Part shown: positions 44,364 through 53,044 of the stretch, piece after piece
How the letters are laid out: the number at the start of each line of letters is the position of its first letter
Numbering within the stretch: position 1 is the stretch's first letter
Assembly (NCBI GenBank): GCA_023436115.1
Contig: JAEZKQ010000023.1
Span: 29,489 to 93,488 of the forward strand
DNA from: Bacillota bacterium
GTDB lineage: Bacteria > Bacillota > Clostridia > Christensenellales > SZUA-584
Direction of reading: 5' to 3'
Length of the DNA: 64,000 bases
The notes under the pieces: model-generated
Seen by the model: only the letters and a program-made list of their open reading frames with translations
What the model was told of the DNA's origin: nothing
Databases searched by the model: none
Program-made: the position numbers and the translations under genes

Positions 44364-45377
44364 ATGAGGTTATTGGACAACGAAAGCATCGGTATTGACC
44401 TGGGCACGGCGAATGTGAGGATCTACGTAAAGGGAAAAGGTATCGTACTGATTGAACCTTCTGTTGTTGCTGTAAACAGAAACACGGGAGAAGTGCTGGC
44501 GATTGGAGAGGAAGCGCACGAAATGCTCGGAAGGGCACCCGCAAACATCGTGGTCGTGCGTCCGCTGCGCGGCGGTGTGATATCCAGCTATCATGATACG
44601 GAGAGAATGATGCGCTTCTTTCTTCGGAAAGTCATTGGCAGGCGCCTTTTGACCAAGCCCAATGTGATGGTTTGTGTGCCTTCCGGTGTGACCGACGTGG
44701 AAAGGCGTGCCCTGATTGAGGTGACCGAAGAAGCAGGCGCGAAAAGAGCCAGTCTTATAGAAGAGCCCATTGCGGCTGCAATCGGAGCGGGGATTGATAT
44801 CAGCGCGCCATGTGGCAACATGATTATTGATATCGGCGGCGGAACGACCGATGTGGCAGTGATTTCGCTGGGCGGTATGGTTGTCAATCAATCCATCAAG
44901 GTAGCGGGAGACAAACTGGACGAGGCGGTCATCCGTTATATGAGGAAAAAGCACGGCATCTTGATCGGCGAAAGAACGGCAGCTGATATTAAGGTGAATG
45001 TCGGCTCTGCTTTCCCGAGAGAGGAGCAGGCTATAATCGAGGTGGCCGGGCGCAGTATTGTGCGCGGGCTGCCCAAAACAATGAGGTTAAGCTCCAATGA
45101 GACGATAGAGGCCTTATCAGAGCCGATTTATATGATGCTGGAGGCCATACAAAGCGTGTTGGAGCGCACGCCACCGGAGCTGGCTTCGGATATTGCGCAG
45201 AACGGCATTTGCTTGACCGGCGGGGGCGCGTTATTGTATGGGCTTGACAAGCTTATCAGTGTGAAGACAGGCCTTCCATGCTTTGTCGCGGAAGACGCAA
45301 TTTCTTGCGTCGCGATTGGGACAGGCCGTGCGGCGGAAAGCATGGAGTATCATGCCAGCGTCGGTATATATGAATAA
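44364..45377 (+). CDS. MreB family actin-like protein
   Basis: A 337-residue bacterial actin that organises lateral wall synthesis under the membrane. Nucleotide-binding motifs are GIDLGTANVRIYVKGKGIVLIEPSVVA, the phosphate-2 loop DIGGGTTDVAVISLGG and the adenosine segment LTGGGALLYGLDKLI; EEPIAAAIGAGIDI is also typical. It lacks mreC and mreD partners, so it is more like the unlinked paralogues Mbl or MreBH. A G-rich ribosome site lies 14 bases before the ATG, a somewhat long spacing. A strong bidirectional terminator follows. Confidence 0.93.
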   Translation: MRLLDNESIGIDLGTANVRIYVKGKGIVLIEPSVVAVNRNTGEVLAIGEEAHEMLGRAPANIVVVRPLRGGVISSYHDTERMMRFFLRKVIGRRLLTKPNVMVCVPSGVTDVERRALIEVTEEAGAKRASLIEEPIAAAIGAGIDISAPCGNMIIDIGGGTTDVAVISLGGMVVNQSIKVAGDKLDEAVIRYMRKKHGILIGERTAADIKVNVGSAFPREEQAIIEVAGRSIVRGLPKTMRLSSNETIEALSEPIYMMLEAIQSVLERTPPELASDIAQNGICLTGGGALLYGLDKLISVKTGLPCFVAEDAISCVAIGTGRAAESMEYHASVGIYE

Positions 45378-45400
45378 AATCATTCTGTCATTGACCATAA

Positions 45401-45436
45401 AAAATCCCCCAGCCGATATCGGCTTGGGGGATTTTT
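45401..45436. terminator. Bidirectional terminator between mreB-like and GGGtGRT genes
   Basis: AATCCCCCA and TGGGGGATT enclose GCCGATATCGGC with one bulged T; A-tract on the left and T-tract on the right serve both strands. Confidence 0.92.
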
Positions 45437-45456
45437 GTTCGTATCAGTTTAAATAA

Positions 45457-46458
45457 TTATTTGGACAGCGCCTGTTCTACAGCCACAGCCACAGCCACGG
45501 ATGCACCCACCATCGGGTTGTTACCCATGCCGATGAGGCCCATCATTTCAACGTGTGCCGGAACGGACGATGAGCCCGCGAACTGTGCGTCGCCGTGCAT
45601 ACGACCCATGGTATCGGTCATGCCGTAAGAAGCGGGGCCGGCTGCCATGTTGTCGGGATGCAGCGTTCTGCCTGTGCCGCCGCCCGAAGCGACTGAGAAG
45701 TATTTCTTGCCGTTTTCGATGGCCCATTTCTTGTATGTACCCGCCACCGGGTGCTGGAAACGTGTGGGGTTGGTGGAATTGCCTGTGATAGACACGTCTA
45801 CGTTCTCATGACGCATGATCGCCACGCCCTCGTTCACGTCGTCTGCGCCGTAGCACTTTACAGCCGCGCGTTCGCCTTCGGAGAACGCTTTCTCCCAAAC
45901 GATCTTTAATTCGCCTGTTGCATAATCATATTCGGTTTCCACATTGGTGAAGCCGTTGATACGAGAAATGATATAGGCCGCGTCTTTGCCAAGGCCGTTT
46001 AAGATAACGCGCAGCGGCGTTTTTCTGACCTTGTTGGCCGTTCTGGCAATACCGATGGCGCCTTCTGCTGCCGCAAAAGATTCGTGGCCCGCGAGGAAGC
46101 AGAAGCACTGTGTTTCTTCACGAAGCAGCATCGCCGCGAGGTTGCCGTGTCCTAAGCCCACCTGGCGCTGTTCCGCTACGCTGCCGGGTATACAGAAAGC
46201 CTGCAAACCGATACCGATGGCTTCCGCAGCATCAGCCGCAACCTTACAGCCTTTTTTAAGAGCGATGGCCGCGCCCAGTGTATAAGCCCATGCTGCGTTT
46301 TCAAACGCGATGGCCTGCACGCTTTTAACGATGCTGCCAGCATCTATACCAAAGCTTTTGCAGTATTCATCGACCTGCTCCAAACTCTCAAAACCGTATT
46401 CTTTCATGCAGGCTTCAATACCCGCGATACGTCTGTTGTAACCTTCAAAATTCACCAT
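45457..46458 (-). CDS. GGGtGRT protein
   Basis: A 333-residue protein of the GGGtGRT family, named for the motif seen here as SGGGTGRTLHP. It is rich in small residues and contains FCFLAGHESFAAAEGAIGIARTANKVRKTPLRVILNGLGKDAAYII. The biochemical role of the family is unknown. It regularly occurs next to a NifU-like scaffold protein, as here, with the two genes 14 bases apart. GGGAGG nine bases before ATG 46458 favours that start over GTG 46467. The genes are transcribed away from spoIIE. Confidence 0.9.
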   Translation of the reverse strand: MVNFEGYNRRIAGIEACMKEYGFESLEQVDEYCKSFGIDAGSIVKSVQAIAFENAAWAYTLGAAIALKKGCKVAADAAEAIGIGLQAFCIPGSVAEQRQVGLGHGNLAAMLLREETQCFCFLAGHESFAAAEGAIGIARTANKVRKTPLRVILNGLGKDAAYIISRINGFTNVETEYDYATGELKIVWEKAFSEGERAAVKCYGADDVNEGVAIMRHENVDVSITGNSTNPTRFQHPVAGTYKKWAIENGKKYFSVASGGGTGRTLHPDNMAAGPASYGMTDTMGRMHGDAQFAGSSSVPAHVEMMGLIGMGNNPMVGASVAVAVAVEQALSK

Positions 46459-46472
46459 AACCTGCACCCTCC

Positions 46473-47165
46473 CTATTTGACGCGCGGGTCGATATACTTC
46501 GCCGCGCCGTTGAACTGTCCGTAGGTTCCTGTGTTTTTGGCGATTGCTTCCGCCGGGTCAACACCTTTGCGGATCGCTTCCATCATCTTGCCAAGGTTCA
46601 CAAACTTGTAGCCGACCACTTCGTCATTCTTGTCGATTGCCAGCTCTGTAACGTAACCTTCGGCCATTTCGAGATAGCGCACGCCCTTGGCTTTCGTACC
46701 GTACATCGTACCCACCTGAGAGCGAAGGCCTTTGCCCAAGTCTTCAAGCCCCGCGCCGATGGGCAGCCCGCATTCGGAGAATGCTGTCTGTGTGCGGCCG
46801 TATACGATCTGCAGGAACAGCTCACGCATCGCGGTGTTGATCGCATCGCACACGAGGTCGGTATTGAGCGCCTCGAGCAGCGTCTTGCCGGACAGGATTT
46901 CCGCCGCCATTGCCGCGCTGTGCGTCATACCGCTGCAGCCGAGTGTCTCGATAAGCGCTTCCTCGATAATACCCTCTTTAACGTTCAGCGTGAGTTTGCA
47001 TGCGCCCTGCTGAGGAGCACACCAGCCGACGCCGTGCGTCAGACCTGAGATATCTGTGATCTGTTTGGCTTTTATCCAAAGACCTTCTTCGGGGATGGGC
47101 GCGGGGCCATGTTTTGGGCCCTTAGCCACGTATACCATTTCATCCACTTCTCTGGAACACTGCAT
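46473..47165 (-). CDS. NifU-like iron-sulfur scaffold protein
   Basis: A 230-residue protein of the NifU N-terminal scaffold type. The three-cysteine scheme of IscU/NifU is recognisable: CAPQQGACKL (C49 and C55 by count near the N-terminal half), LGCSGMTHSAAMAAEILSGKTLLEAL and a later cysteine in SECGLPIGAGL. It extends beyond the usual length with a C-terminal region ending in YIDPRVK. It is the invariant partner of the GGGtGRT protein, and the pair may assemble or use Fe-S or related sulfur groups; this is inference. GGGAGG eight bases before the ATG supports the start. Confidence 0.87.
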   Translation of the reverse strand: MQCSREVDEMVYVAKGPKHGPAPIPEEGLWIKAKQITDISGLTHGVGWCAPQQGACKLTLNVKEGIIEEALIETLGCSGMTHSAAMAAEILSGKTLLEALNTDLVCDAINTAMRELFLQIVYGRTQTAFSECGLPIGAGLEDLGKGLRSQVGTMYGTKAKGVRYLEMAEGYVTELAIDKNDEVVGYKFVNLGKMMEAIRKGVDPAEAIAKNTGTYGQFNGAAKYIDPRVK

Positions 47166-47222
47166 AAATGTAACCTCCCATTAGAATTTAAAACTTTATA
47201 TACCCATTGATAATTATTTAAC

Positions 47223-47252
47223 ATTATAACAGCAAAAAAGAGCAAAGCCAAT
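47223..47252 (-). promoter_or_regulatory. Promoter of the NifU-like/GGGtGRT operon
   Basis: On the minus strand TTGGCT, 18 bases and a perfect TATAAT, about 58 bases before the start codon. Confidence 0.6.
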
Positions 47253-47404
47253 ATATTTAATCGCAACCTTTTTATATTCATTAACTGTACGCGGCAGCCG
47301 GAATAATCAACCTATATGCTTACGCAAAATTAGCAAAAAATATACACCGTCATCGCATCTTTTTATAGGCGTATCGGCAAATTATCCGCCGTACATCAGC
47401 GCAG

Positions 47405-47438
47405 TGCGACAATGTTTACAATACAGCTTGCTTATAAT
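47405..47438 (+). promoter_or_regulatory. Candidate Spo0A-type promoter of spoIIE
   Basis: A perfect TATAAT at 47433-47438 lacks a good -35 box at normal spacing. Instead TGCGACA at 47405-47411 matches the 0A-box half TTCGACA in six of seven positions and lies near -37, where activator-bound Spo0A sits in Bacillus spoII promoters. Confidence 0.4.
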
Positions 47439-47476
47439 GGGTGATACACCACAAAAGACAAGGAGTGATCTGTTCG

Positions 47477-49807
47477 ATGTCCACCGGAGCTGTTCAGGCG
47501 CGTCCACATTCCGCCTTTTCACTGAAGCAATTCCTTATTCGTCACGAGACAATGCTGAAAAGAATTACCGTAGCAGGCTTATTTATGATCTTTGGTTTCT
47601 TATTGGGACGCATCCGGTTGATCGGCGGCATATCGCCATTTGGGCCTGCTTTTATTGCGGCCTGTTTTTTTGCGCGGCGGCAAGATGCGCTTTTTGCGGC
47701 TGCCGGATCTATATTAGGAGCATTGCTGGTGACGGGTGATACACTGTACATCGTCACGACGTCATTACTGATATGCAGCGTGCTGTTGGCATTGGGGCAC
47801 GAGAATATGCAGCGATGGGTATCCGTTTTGACCACGGCCAGTGCCTATGCGATCAGCGCTGTGATATTCAAAACGGCCGACTTGGAGATATTCCTAAAAG
47901 CGGTACTGGAGTGCATGGTCGCGCTGCTTATGATCTATGTGATGAGCATGATTATTCATATGATAATAAACGGAACGAAGCGGACGCTGTTTACGGTGGA
48001 GGAAACCATATGCCTGGCGTTGGGCGCGCTTGTTTTTGTCTGTATGTTCGGCCCCCTCAATATTGTAGGTGTTTATATCGCGAGTGTCATTGCGCAGTTT
48101 ATGGTGATGTGTATGGCCTATACCGGCGGTGCAGCACTGGGAGCCGGCGTGGGATTGTCGCTGGGCATGGCGCTTTGTTTCGGTATTTCCGCCGAGGTCA
48201 CGATGATTGGCATGCTGGGTATTGCGGGTATGCTCTCGGGTACGTTGCGCAAGCTTAAGAAAGCGGGCGTATGCTTTGCCTTTATTATGACAGTCATGCT
48301 TTTTCTCATTGCGTTCTTTAACAAAGATGTCTGGATCCTCATTCTGATTGAGACAGGGGCGGCAATTGTGCTGTTTATCGCCGTTCCAAGAAAGGTGCTG
48401 CTGTTTGCGGGGCGGTATATTGATCTCAAAACACGCCGGGAATTTGAATACCGCATGCACACGCGCCGCTTCAAAGAGCTGACCGTGGGGCGGCTCTCAG
48501 AGGTTTCGGAAGTTTTCAAACAAACGGGGGAGATGTTTGCCCGTGAAGCGGAGGCCAAAATACATGGCAACACGCAAATATCAGGTGTGCTGTCCATTGT
48601 TGCCGATAATACATGCAAAGACTGCGTGTTTAGAAAAAGCTGCTGGGACAAGGACTTTTTAAGCACCTATGCCGTGTTCAACCGTCTGTTTGTGGAATAT
48701 GAAAAATACGGTTATCTGGACACGTCACACATAGACCCTGTATTTGCAAAGAAATGCTTTAATGTAAAAGGGATATTAAGTACCGCCGAAAATATGTTCA
48801 GCGCGTATCTGTTAAGCCTGAAATGGCAAAAAAGGATCGATGAATCACGAAGGATCACAGGGCGGCAGCTTCAGGGCGTGGCGAAGGTGGTCTCAGACTT
48901 GGGACAGGAAATGGAGACGGGCTTTCGGTTTTTGGAATCAGTGGAGGAGCGGGTGTCTGCGGCGCTTGATGCAGCGAATTACCATGCCAAAGAGGTCTGT
49001 GCGGAAAGCATTGCCGGCGGTATGGCCGTGGGGATTAAAGTTAAGAGCAGCAGCGTTCAGGCAGGCGGACGAAGCATTGAGAGCATCGTTAGCAGCGCGT
49101 GCGGTGTACGCATGCAAAAAGCTGAGGAAGCGCTTTGTAATGCAGGCTCATACCGTACCATGCGCTTCGAGCAGGCAAAGCGTTTTAACGTTTCCACCGG
49201 AGTCGCCAGGCTTGCGAAAACGGAGGTATCGGGCGATTCCCATGTGGCTGTCCGGCTCAAAGACGGGAGGTATCTGCTTATGCTCTGCGATGGAATGGGC
49301 AGCGGCGAGGCGGCCCATCGGGAAAGCAGTGCGGCTGTGTCTCTCGTCGAAAATTTCTTCAAGGCCGGATTCGACGATAACGTGATATTTGACACCATTA
49401 ACCGTTTGCTGATGCTAAAGGGCAATGATGAGGTGTTTACAACGGTGGATCTTTGCGTACTCAACTTGAAGTCAGGCGAAGCGCGGTTTACCAAGATAGG
49501 CTCTGAATGCTCTTATATATTGAATGGTGGAGGGGCGGCGAAAATCAAGCCCGGTTCACTGCCTATGGGCATTATCGATGAGGTAAAACCTGTGAGCACC
49601 GGATGCGCGCTTTCCGCCGGAGATATGATCGTGATGATGAGCGACGGTGTGGCTGATGAGATCGGTCCGGATGAGTCGGAATGGTTTTCTGACATACCGC
49701 AGACAGATCCCGAGGAAACGGCCGATGCTATACTCGATAAAGCTTTGGGCGGGATGCCTCCGCGTGATGACATGACTGTGATGGTGAGCCTGATTCAAAA
49801 AGGCTGA
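47477..49807 (+). CDS. spoIIE: Stage II sporulation protein E phosphatase
   Basis: A 776-residue SpoIIE, the serine phosphatase that dephosphorylates SpoIIAA and frees sigma-F in the forespore, and that also localises to the polar septum. About ten N-terminal membrane segments (residues 30-310) are followed by a central regulatory region (KRRFKELTVGRL, CKDCVFRKSCW with paired cysteines) and the PP2C phosphatase with LMLCDGMGSGEAAHRESS near 601-618 and VMMSDGVADEI. AGGAG lies 11 bases before ATG 47477, so another start is possible; ATG 47441 has no ribosome site. Its presence marks a spore-former. Confidence 0.97.
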   Translation: MSTGAVQARPHSAFSLKQFLIRHETMLKRITVAGLFMIFGFLLGRIRLIGGISPFGPAFIAACFFARRQDALFAAAGSILGALLVTGDTLYIVTTSLLICSVLLALGHENMQRWVSVLTTASAYAISAVIFKTADLEIFLKAVLECMVALLMIYVMSMIIHMIINGTKRTLFTVEETICLALGALVFVCMFGPLNIVGVYIASVIAQFMVMCMAYTGGAALGAGVGLSLGMALCFGISAEVTMIGMLGIAGMLSGTLRKLKKAGVCFAFIMTVMLFLIAFFNKDVWILILIETGAAIVLFIAVPRKVLLFAGRYIDLKTRREFEYRMHTRRFKELTVGRLSEVSEVFKQTGEMFAREAEAKIHGNTQISGVLSIVADNTCKDCVFRKSCWDKDFLSTYAVFNRLFVEYEKYGYLDTSHIDPVFAKKCFNVKGILSTAENMFSAYLLSLKWQKRIDESRRITGRQLQGVAKVVSDLGQEMETGFRFLESVEERVSAALDAANYHAKEVCAESIAGGMAVGIKVKSSSVQAGGRSIESIVSSACGVRMQKAEEALCNAGSYRTMRFEQAKRFNVSTGVARLAKTEVSGDSHVAVRLKDGRYLLMLCDGMGSGEAAHRESSAAVSLVENFFKAGFDDNVIFDTINRLLMLKGNDEVFTTVDLCVLNLKSGEARFTKIGSECSYILNGGGAAKIKPGSLPMGIIDEVKPVSTGCALSAGDMIVMMSDGVADEIGPDESEWFSDIPQTDPEETADAILDKALGGMPPRDDMTVMVSLIQKG

Positions 49808-49873
49808 TATTAAAAAACAGAAAACGAAGATTTTTGTCTATGTCTTTTGTTTTAATGTAATAAACATTTAAAT

Positions 49874-49898
49874 GCCGCTTTGACGCGGCGTTTTTTTT
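49874..49898 (+). terminator. Terminator after spoIIE
   Basis: GCCGC and GCGGC around TTTGAC followed by eight T residues. The rest of the gap to 50091 is AT-rich, and I see no gene. Confidence 0.88.
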
Positions 49899-50091
49899 AG
49901 CATTTTATTGTTAATGATTATCTTGCGAATCTATAATATTACAATAATATGACAAGAATGTTGCGATTATATAAAACACCAAATGAATTTTGCAGGAAAA
50001 TGCAGATTATATGCAGAACATATATAAAAAACGATAATGTTGTTTTTGTTACCTTTTTTTCGGGTAATTATGACATGAGGTGACAGATTAA

Positions 50092-52722
50092 TTGAATACA
50101 ACTTTGTATAAGACGTTAAAAAAAATATTAATTTTGTTAGTCATAGCTGTTTTAGCGGTTGGGGTTATTTCGGCACAGCTGGATACAGCCAATGCGGCGG
50201 ACAATTCTATCGTTCGTGTCAAGCTTTCTATCGGAACAAAGTCCTCATTCAGCTTTTCACTGAATGGTAATTACGGTATAGAGGGCGATGATACGAAGAG
50301 CCTGTCAACCGGGACTTACACGGTAAAAGCACAAAGCGGTAAGCTGAATCTGTATATGGGCAGCGAACTGGTTTATTCCGGCTCCAGCTTTAAGATTATT
50401 GAACGCCAGCCTGCATCGGGAAGCTATAATTGTGCCACGATCAAAACAACCGAACACGGCACCAATAACTATCTGGGCAGCTTTGAGTTTCGCCTAAGCG
50501 GCAGTAGCATTGTTATGATTAACCATATTTATCTGGAATATTATCTATATGGTGTGGTTCCTCATGAAATGAGCAACACATGGCCGCTTGAAGCGCTTAA
50601 GTCTCAGGCGGTTGCGGCCAGAACATATGCCGTACGTTACATGGGCAGCGGCACATACGATATGGTGGATACCGCGGCCAATCAGGTTTACAAGGGATAT
50701 AATCCTTCATATACGACAGCGATACGGGCAGTCGATGAAACAGCTAAAACTGTGCTCAAAAGCGGCGGTCAGCTTGTACAAACATATTACGCGGCTTCCA
50801 ACGGCGGCTATGTGGATATTCCTCAGCATGTCTGGTCTTCAAGCGCGACATTGCTGCCCTATCATGTGGTTCAGGCTGATCCCTATGATGTGCAGAATTC
50901 GTGGAGTGTACAGGAAGTATTGATATTTCCCAAGACAGGTTCCGGCGGCGGTGTCAAATATCAATATATGGACTCAGGCAAGATGGTGACGGGGTCCAGC
51001 TCACTGAGCGAGAACGCGGAGAGGTATTTTAAAATATCCGCACTCCCTGCCGTAGCAGCCAAAGGTTATATCGCAGGGGTATCCGGAGATATAGAGATTG
51101 TGGGCATAGACCGTATACTGGCACATACCTATGAAGGCAACCATGGGCTGCCGGACGCTTCAGGCGCAAGCAACTGCGTCGTTTATCAAAAAGCCGATGT
51201 TACAATGACTGTGCTGGCCTACCGCAAAGCCACCGTTCAGGAGAAAGAAGAATTGGGACAGGCTCAAATACAAGAGAAGCTCTCGGTCAAGTTTACTATA
51301 GACATGCATGAACTGGATAAGTCGGGCGGCGTCTATCAGTCTTTTAAAAATACGAGTCTAAGACTGTTTGTGGTGGAAGAGACAAAGACCAGCTGGAATA
51401 TCTATCACCGCCGCTACGGGCACGGCGTGGGTATGAGCCAGAGAGGCGCGCAGACACGCGCAAAGAGTGGTCAGACATATCAGCAAATACTCTCGTTCTA
51501 TTACCCGAATACTAAATTTGAGACGTTATCCATAAAGCCGCCTACTCTCGCAGCGCCGCCTGCGGAAAAAGACACATCCAATGCCACTGTGATTAATTGC
51601 ACAAGTTATGTGAATGTGAGAAGTACGCCGAGTACGTCATACCCCACCATCGGCAAAGCGGCTGCAGGCGCCCGTATTACCGTAACACAAGCGAGTGTGG
51701 CCGACGGCTGGCATAAAATCGATTTTGGCGGCGTGGAAGCCTATATCTCCGCCTATTATGTGCAGCTGGATGCTGTGACACCTACGCCAACACCCAAGAA
51801 ATCACCTGAACCGGCTAATCCGACACCGACACCCACATCCCCGACGCCGACGCCAAAGCCGACGCCGACACCGAAGACGACACCGACGGATACAAAGCCG
51901 CCTATTGCTCAGGTGGCAACGGTATCGGCCAGTGAGCTTTATATCAGGAGCGGCCCCGGCACATCGTATAAAAGACTGGGCAGTTTTGCGCGGGGCAACA
52001 GTGTGGAGATCGTGGAAGTTGAGCCTGTTGCCGACTGGCATAAGATATGGTATCAGAACCAAATCGCTTATGTTTTTGCCGATTATGTGAAGCTGGCCAG
52101 CCAGCAGACTGAGAAAGCAAACGGTGTGATCACGGCTTCTATACTTAATATCAGAAGCGGGCCGGGAACATCGTATGCCAAGCTGGGCAGCTTTGGCAAG
52201 GGCGATAAGGTGAGCCTTTTGGAAACTAAGCCCTCATCCGGTTGGTATAAAATATCATACAACGGCGGTGTCGCATATGTGAGCGCGGCTTATGTGAAAA
52301 TTAGCGGCTCTGACGGCGGTTCTGGCGGTACAGGCGGCACTGCGGCCACTTATGCGACTGTAAACGCAAACGCATTATATCTGCGCAAGACGGCAAGTCT
52401 TAATGGCACTGTTCTTAAAACGCTTTCTCGGGGCACTGTGGTTCAGGTGCTCGAAAAAGGCGGGACATGGACAAAAGTTAAGTATAGCGGTGTTCAAGGC
52501 TACATGTATACGCAGTATCTCAAAGAGTCTACCGCTACTTACGGCACGGTGACGGCCGGAACGCTCAACGTGAGAAGCAGCGCGTCGACGTCGTCGGCGG
52601 TGCTTGGGAAACTAAGTACAGGGAATGTGGTGGAAATCACACAAGCGGGCGGTACATGGCACAAAATCAGATATAAATCATCCACTGCGTATGTTTATGC
52701 GGCATATGTCAAAATCCAATAG
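50092..52722 (+). CDS. SpoIID/LytB domain protein with five SH3b repeats
   Basis: An 876-residue exported protein: signal peptide to about residue 35, SpoIID/LytB domain about residues 140-475 (YLYGVVPHEMSNTWPLEALKSQAVAARTYAV, and the catalytic-type YGHGVGMSQRGA), then bacterial SH3 domains starting near 500, 605, 680, 760 and 820 (each with LNVRSGPGTSY-like motifs). A Pro/Thr-rich linker (PTPTPT repeats) separates the first and second. SpoIID is a glycan strand lytic transglycosylase; SH3b domains bind the cell wall. Start is TTG with GAGGTGAC upstream. It is not necessarily the sporulation-specific SpoIID and may act on vegetative wall. Confidence 0.93.
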   Translation: MNTTLYKTLKKILILLVIAVLAVGVISAQLDTANAADNSIVRVKLSIGTKSSFSFSLNGNYGIEGDDTKSLSTGTYTVKAQSGKLNLYMGSELVYSGSSFKIIERQPASGSYNCATIKTTEHGTNNYLGSFEFRLSGSSIVMINHIYLEYYLYGVVPHEMSNTWPLEALKSQAVAARTYAVRYMGSGTYDMVDTAANQVYKGYNPSYTTAIRAVDETAKTVLKSGGQLVQTYYAASNGGYVDIPQHVWSSSATLLPYHVVQADPYDVQNSWSVQEVLIFPKTGSGGGVKYQYMDSGKMVTGSSSLSENAERYFKISALPAVAAKGYIAGVSGDIEIVGIDRILAHTYEGNHGLPDASGASNCVVYQKADVTMTVLAYRKATVQEKEELGQAQIQEKLSVKFTIDMHELDKSGGVYQSFKNTSLRLFVVEETKTSWNIYHRRYGHGVGMSQRGAQTRAKSGQTYQQILSFYYPNTKFETLSIKPPTLAAPPAEKDTSNATVINCTSYVNVRSTPSTSYPTIGKAAAGARITVTQASVADGWHKIDFGGVEAYISAYYVQLDAVTPTPTPKKSPEPANPTPTPTSPTPTPKPTPTPKTTPTDTKPPIAQVATVSASELYIRSGPGTSYKRLGSFARGNSVEIVEVEPVADWHKIWYQNQIAYVFADYVKLASQQTEKANGVITASILNIRSGPGTSYAKLGSFGKGDKVSLLETKPSSGWYKISYNGGVAYVSAAYVKISGSDGGSGGTGGTAATYATVNANALYLRKTASLNGTVLKTLSRGTVVQVLEKGGTWTKVKYSGVQGYMYTQYLKESTATYGTVTAGTLNVRSSASTSSAVLGKLSTGNVVEITQAGGTWHKIRYKSSTAYVYAAYVKIQ

Positions 52723-52736
52723 TAAATAGCTGGTCA

Positions 52737-52768
52737 GACAGGGCGCACCAAATGCGTCCTGTTTTTTT
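52737..52768 (+). terminator. Terminator after the SpoIID-like gene
   Basis: ACAGGGCGCA and TGCGTCCTGT with one G-T pair, followed by seven T residues. Confidence 0.9.
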
Positions 52769-52787
52769 GTAGGGGTTAACGAAAGTT

Positions 52788-52920
52788 TTATCCACATATT
52801 TCGTTGGGGAGCAGCCGGTCGCAAACATCGCATAAAATGCGAAGATAACGGTGTTATTCACTTCTGTTTTTGAGGTTATCCACACGATACAATGGGTTAT
52901 CCACATTGTTTGGTGGATAA
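52788..52920 (+). promoter_or_regulatory. Cluster of DnaA boxes
   Basis: Three perfect consensus DnaA boxes TTATCCACA occur on the plus strand at 52788-52796, 52876-52884 and 52897-52905, and an inverted one with a single mismatch at 52912-52920. A conspicuous AT-rich stretch follows to about 53008. No dnaA, dnaN or other origin gene is within the window, so this is either an origin not linked to dnaA or a DnaA-titrating or regulatory cluster. Confidence 0.8.
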
Positions 52921-53000
52921 AGTGCGAAATTTGTCGATATAAGTATGAATTTATATTTATGCTTTTATGGGTATCAAGTCAGGTTAAAAAGTGTGTTTAT

Positions 53001-53030
53001 AATAAAAAGAGCGGTACTTTCGTACCGCTC
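53001..53030 (-). terminator. Terminator of the CARDB-like surface protein gene
   Basis: On the minus strand GAGCGGTAC, a GAAA loop and GTACCGCTC, followed by TTTTTATT, about 15 bases past the stop. Confidence 0.93.
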
Positions 53031-53044
53031 GAGAGCAAACTGAG

